From contig JAAZLZ010000250.1 in NCBI GenBank assembly GCA_012799075.1, positions 1 to 16,319 of the forward strand: a stretch of DNA of 16,319 nt, in the 5' to 3' direction. This DNA is from Bacillota bacterium. GTDB taxonomy: Bacteria; Bacillota; Limnochordia; JAAZLZ01. A program made the position numbers and the translations under genes. The notes beneath the pieces were generated by a model, which worked only from the letters and a program-made list of their open reading frames with translations, searched no databases and had not been told where the DNA came from. Within the stretch, counting starts at the first letter, position 1. The number at the start of each line of letters is the position of its first letter. Positions 13,539 through 16,319 of this stretch are shown piece after piece.

Positions 13539-14546
13539 CTATCGCTTTGCATCGATTGCCTTGATGATGGCGTCGAAGTCTTCTGCCCCGAGGGTGGCCC
13601 GCATTTTATCCCAGATGGGAACAACCATTTCCCTGAAGGGCTCCTTTTCCTGCTCTGTCAAGAACGTGAAGGAAACGCCCTCTTGCTTCATCCGCTCGAT
13701 GTTGCGCACCTCATGTTCTTTCTCCAGCTTCAGCACCAAGTCGCCCGCCTCCATGGCTACTTCCCGAATGGTCTTCTGGATATCGGGAGGCAGGGATGCC
13801 CACTTGGCACTGTTCATCACCACTAGAACTGCGTCGGGAATGTAGTCCCAGACGGTAAAGTACCTGGCTACCTCATAGGTTTTGAAGTCATAGACGATAT
13901 TGATGGAGTTGTCTTCACCATCGACGGTGCCTAGCTGAATAGCAGTGTAGATTTCGCCCGAAGCGAGAGGGATGGCTTCTATGCCCAATGCCGCGGCTGT
14001 ATCCAAGAAAAATGACACCGCGGGCATGCGGAGTTTGATCCCTTTGAGGTCCTCCGGGGTGCGAATCGGCCGTCTGGAGTTGACGTGCTGCCGGAAGGGC
14101 CGCGGCCACAGCCCAACCAGGGTGACATCGTAATCCTCCAACTTGTCGAAGTAGGCCTGGAGCTGGGGCGGAATATCGTAGCGGAATCGGTCGAAATGGT
14201 CCATATCGTCAAACAGGAATGGTGTATGCATCACCCATATTTCATCTACCAGAGTCGCATATGCTCCTGGGAACTCAATCATCATGTCCACAACGCCGGT
14301 TTGGACCTGTTCCAACATCCGCTTCCAGTCACGTCCTGCCAGAACACCAGCCGGGTAGATGGTCATGGAAACCTGGCCGTCAGTTCGAACGGCGAGTTCC
14401 CGTGCCATAAACTCCGCTCCTGCCTGCCAAGTATGTCCAGTGGAAGAGTTGTGTTGAAATGTAAGGTTGATCGGGGCGGCCAAGACCTGGGCAGTCAAAC
14501 AAAGACAAGCTGCCACCAATAGCAGAAACATCGGTCTTCTCTTCAT
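13539..14546 (-). CDS. dctP: TRAP transporter extracytoplasmic substrate-binding protein (DctP)
   Basis: This protein captures the substrate outside the membrane and delivers it to DctQM. The 335-residue product opens with a signal peptide (MKRRPMFLLLVAACLCLTAQVLA, cleavage likely around residue 23-24); there is no lipobox Cys at the cleavage site. The mature protein shows the DctP fold signature: GRDWKRMLEQVQTGVVDM near 71-88, PEDLKGIKLRMP with the conserved ligand-binding Arg173, then GEIYTAIQLGTVDGEDNS near 197-214. The ATG at 14546 follows GGAGGTG (14553-14559). It is the first gene of the operon and divergent from the aminotransferase. The substrate is not evident: family members carry C4-dicarboxylates, keto acids, sialic acid, taurine, amino acids and others. 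Confidence 0.94.
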   Translation of the reverse strand: MKRRPMFLLLVAACLCLTAQVLAAPINLTFQHNSSTGHTWQAGAEFMARELAVRTDGQVSMTIYPAGVLAGRDWKRMLEQVQTGVVDMMIEFPGAYATLVDEIWVMHTPFLFDDMDHFDRFRYDIPPQLQAYFDKLEDYDVTLVGLWPRPFRQHVNSRRPIRTPEDLKGIKLRMPAVSFFLDTAAALGIEAIPLASGEIYTAIQLGTVDGEDNSINIVYDFKTYEVARYFTVWDYIPDAVLVVMNSAKWASLPPDIQKTIREVAMEAGDLVLKLEKEHEVRNIERMKQEGVSFTFLTEQEKEPFREMVVPIWDKMRATLGAEDFDAIIKAIDAKR

Positions 14547-14569
14547 GATAATGACACCTCCGTTGTGGT

Positions 14570-14585
14570 ATTGTTGGCAAACAAT
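14570..14585. promoter_or_regulatory. 16-bp palindrome upstream of dctP, candidate operator
   Basis: ATTGTT-GGCA-AACAAT has exact 6-bp arms and lies 24 bp upstream of the dctP ATG, in the 210-bp gap shared with the aminotransferase. The size and symmetry suit a GntR- or LacI-type repressor, but no regulator gene is present nearby in the window. The rest of the gap is AT-rich, and I saw only a weak TTGACT (14698-14703) that might serve the aminotransferase. Confidence 0.35.
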
Positions 14586-14756
14586 TACCTGCCCTCAATA
14601 TTCTTGTTTTGTGATCAGAGTTCCTTCTTTACAATACAAGATACAAATACCCAAGGATCAGATAGATTCACGCGGATCTAGGTCTTTGGATTTGCAGTTG
14701 ACTATTTGGGAGGAGTCCAAGCAAATAGAAAGAAACATAGACTGAAGGACATATTA

Positions 14757-16112
14757 ATGCTGATTAGCAAGGGGGAGAATTTTGTGGCGGGCTCGAAAAA
14801 ACCGTCGAGGCATGTGATTCCGCATAACACCAATCTGGCTGAGGAGCCTGACTTGTGGACCTTGGTGGAGGGCAAGGGGATAAGGGTCGCTGATTCTACC
14901 GGCAGGACATATCTAGACCTTGCAGCCGGGGGAACTCGGGCCAATGCTGTTGGGTGGGGACGTGAAGAGATTGCCCAGGCGATGTATGAGCAGGCAAAGA
15001 AGCTGCACTATTTCACTCCTGTGGAATCCCACAACTCTGCTGCGGTGGAGTTTGCCGCGACTCTCTCTGAACTGACGCCGGGAGAGCTTTCAACGGCGTT
15101 TTTCGTCTGTGATGGTTCGGAAGCGGTCGAGACAGCCTTCAAACTTGCCAAACAGTACAATTACTATCGCGGTTTGCCTAGGAAGTACAAGATTATCAGC
15201 AGACGGGATTCTTATCATGGAACTACCATGGGAGCCTTGAGCGCCATGGGAGCAAACCATCCGCTGCGCAGGATCATGGATCCCCTTGTGCCGGGCTATC
15301 TATTTGTTGACAGGCCTTATTGCTATCGTTGTCCTTATGGTAGAGAGTATCCCAACTGCAGCATTGATTGCGCTCGAGCCTTGGAGAAGCTAATTCTAGA
15401 TGAGGGGCCCGAACAGGTGGCGGCTTTCATTGCAGAATCGGTAATGCAGATGGGGGGCTGCGTCATCCCTCCGCCTGAATACTTTCCTATGATCCGGGAA
15501 ATCTGCGACAAGTACGATGTTCTCTTCATAGATGATGAAGTCATCACCGGCTTTGGACGTACTGGCAAGATGTTTGGAATAGAGCATTTTGGGGTCGTTC
15601 CGGACATCATGGTTATGGCAAAGCAGTTGACAAGTGGTTATGTGCCGATGGGTGCAGCTGTCACTAAGCCGTCCGTCATCGATGAGTTTCCCGTTTTCCG
15701 CCACATACACACCTATGGCGCCCATCCGGTAGCTTGTAAAGCGGCTTCGGTTAATCTAGAAATAATCAAGCGAGAGGAGTTGGTGGAAAACGCTCGGGAA
15801 ATGGGAGAGTATTTCCTGAATGGCCTTAAGGAATTGGAAAAGCAGCCCATTGTGGGTGAGGTTCGGGGCATCGGGTTGTGGCTTGGCATCGAATTTGTTC
15901 AGGATAAGAAGACCAAAGCTCGTTTTCCGGAAGAGAACAACCCTGCCCCTAGGATAGTGAAGAGGATTAGGGAGAAAGGTGCGTTCTGTCGACCTTCGGT
16001 GCAGTCGATCGAAATTGCGCCCGCCCTGATTATAACTCGCTCGGATATCGATGAAGCCTTAAGAATTCTAGAGGAAGCAATCGCTGATGAGGTCCGGTTC
16101 TTGGGGCTATAG
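14757..16112 (+). CDS. Class III PLP-dependent aminotransferase
   Basis: This is a fold-type I, omega-amino-acid type transaminase. The 451-residue protein (from the ATG at 14757) has the cofactor phosphate site near GSEAVETAFKLA, SYHGTT, the aspartate that pairs with the pyridine nitrogen in FIDDEVITGFGRTG (Asp260), and the Schiff-base lysine in MAKQLTSGY (Lys289). A Cys-rich insertion, CYRCPYGREYPNCSIDC, is typical of one branch that includes pyruvate-linked transaminases. GAAGGA (14744-14749) supports this start; a GTG at 14784 behind GGGGGAG is an alternative. Its divergent neighbour is a TRAP importer, so it may deaminate the imported compound. Taurine, beta-alanine or putrescine are among possible substrates, but nothing in the sequence decides. 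Confidence 0.92.
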   Translation: MLISKGENFVAGSKKPSRHVIPHNTNLAEEPDLWTLVEGKGIRVADSTGRTYLDLAAGGTRANAVGWGREEIAQAMYEQAKKLHYFTPVESHNSAAVEFAATLSELTPGELSTAFFVCDGSEAVETAFKLAKQYNYYRGLPRKYKIISRRDSYHGTTMGALSAMGANHPLRRIMDPLVPGYLFVDRPYCYRCPYGREYPNCSIDCARALEKLILDEGPEQVAAFIAESVMQMGGCVIPPPEYFPMIREICDKYDVLFIDDEVITGFGRTGKMFGIEHFGVVPDIMVMAKQLTSGYVPMGAAVTKPSVIDEFPVFRHIHTYGAHPVACKAASVNLEIIKREELVENAREMGEYFLNGLKELEKQPIVGEVRGIGLWLGIEFVQDKKTKARFPEENNPAPRIVKRIREKGAFCRPSVQSIEIAPALIITRSDIDEALRILEEAIADEVRFLGL

Positions 16113-16135
16113 TCTACATCTGAGACTTGACGAAA

Positions 16136-16158
16136 GGCCCGGGTGTCCCCGGGTCTTT
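16136..16158 (+). terminator. Terminator of the aminotransferase gene
   Basis: GGCCCGGG (16136-16143) pairs with CCCGGGTC (16148-16155), including one G-U pair, around a 4-nt loop, and TTT follows. It lies 23 bp past the stop codon. The group II intron relic begins 6 bp after the T run, which is the kind of site class C introns choose. Confidence 0.75.
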
Positions 16159-16164
16159 GCTGTT

Positions 16165-16319
16165 GTGCGCCCGGCAGGGCGCATCCACGGGTGGCCCGAC
16201 GACGGATCAGCGGCAAACGAGTGTTGAAGCTGATACGCTGGTATCTACAGGCTGGCATGATGCAGGACCGGCTCGTATCGGTGAGCTTGGGAAGCACCTC
16301 TCCAAGGCGGTCCGCTTTC
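16165..16319 (+). mobile_element. Group IIC intron relic: 5' end fused to reverse transcriptase fragment
   Basis: The sequence starts with GTGCGCCCGGCAGGGCGCA (16165-16183), whose TGCGCCC/GGGCGCA hairpin with GGCA loop closely resembles the 5' end of class C introns (the Oceanobacillus intron begins GUGUGCCCGGCAUGGGUGCA as I recall it). Within five bases the sequence becomes coding-like. From 16188 it reads RVARRRISGKRVLKLIRW, then YLQAGMMQDRLVSV, matching the middle of class C intron reverse transcriptases just after the first catalytic domain motif. The expected EGTPQGGPLS follows as EAPLQGGPLS but shifted by one base near 16282-16291. Most of domain I and the N-terminal half of the reverse transcriptase are therefore missing and the frame is broken. 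The element runs off the window edge. Confidence 0.75.
16188..16319 (+). pseudogene. Fragment of group II intron reverse transcriptase/maturase
   Basis: No start codon or N-terminal domain is present. The conserved ISGKRVLKLIRWYLQAG block is followed by a +1 frame change before QGGPL. Intact enzymes of this family are about 420 residues and contain YADD shortly after this point, which would lie beyond the window. The fragment is very probably non-functional. Confidence 0.75.

Overview
The window reads as chromosomal DNA of a Gram-positive anaerobe in the Firmicutes (Bacillota), probably on the clostridial side. The evidence is a recognisable CodY, a DarA-type cyclic-di-AMP receptor, frequent TTG/GTG starts behind strong AGGAGG ribosome sites, an acetate kinase with a Rex-like operator, and a relic of a class C group II intron placed behind a terminator. 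I cannot name the genus. No tRNA, rRNA or CRISPR array was seen.

Left part (1-5302): the window opens inside a PhoR/ResE-type sensor histidine kinase, followed by codY behind a promoter that carries three 11-bp-spaced TTCATA-like repeats. An HtrA-type membrane-anchored serine protease comes next and runs tail to tail into queG (last step of queuosine synthesis, minus strand). A membrane-anchored polysaccharide deacetylase is divergent from queG.

Middle (5301-11235): acetate kinase (minus strand) shares a hairpin terminator region with the deacetylase. Its 380-bp upstream region holds a promoter overlapped by a Rex-like palindrome, a structured leader, and a Shine-Dalgarno separated from the ATG by a hairpin. 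Rightward lie a UbiA-family prenyltransferase, guaB (IMP dehydrogenase), a MATE efflux pump with its own promoter and structured leader, and a 73-residue zinc-ribbon protein.

Right part (11232-16319): darA (minus) converges on the zinc-ribbon gene with overlapping stop codons. A complete TRAP transporter operon (dctP-dctQ-dctM, minus strand) is divergent from a class III PLP aminotransferase, suggesting import of an amino compound and its deamination. The aminotransferase ends in a terminator, and a few bases later a decayed group IIC intron begins: its 5' end is fused to a mid-gene piece of the reverse transcriptase, which runs off the window.

Most genes are ordinary housekeeping or transport genes. 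No wholly new multi-gene system was evident. The most interesting signals are regulatory (Pho-box-like array at codY, Rex-like operator and looped ribosome site at ackA, leader ORF at htrA) and the intron relic.
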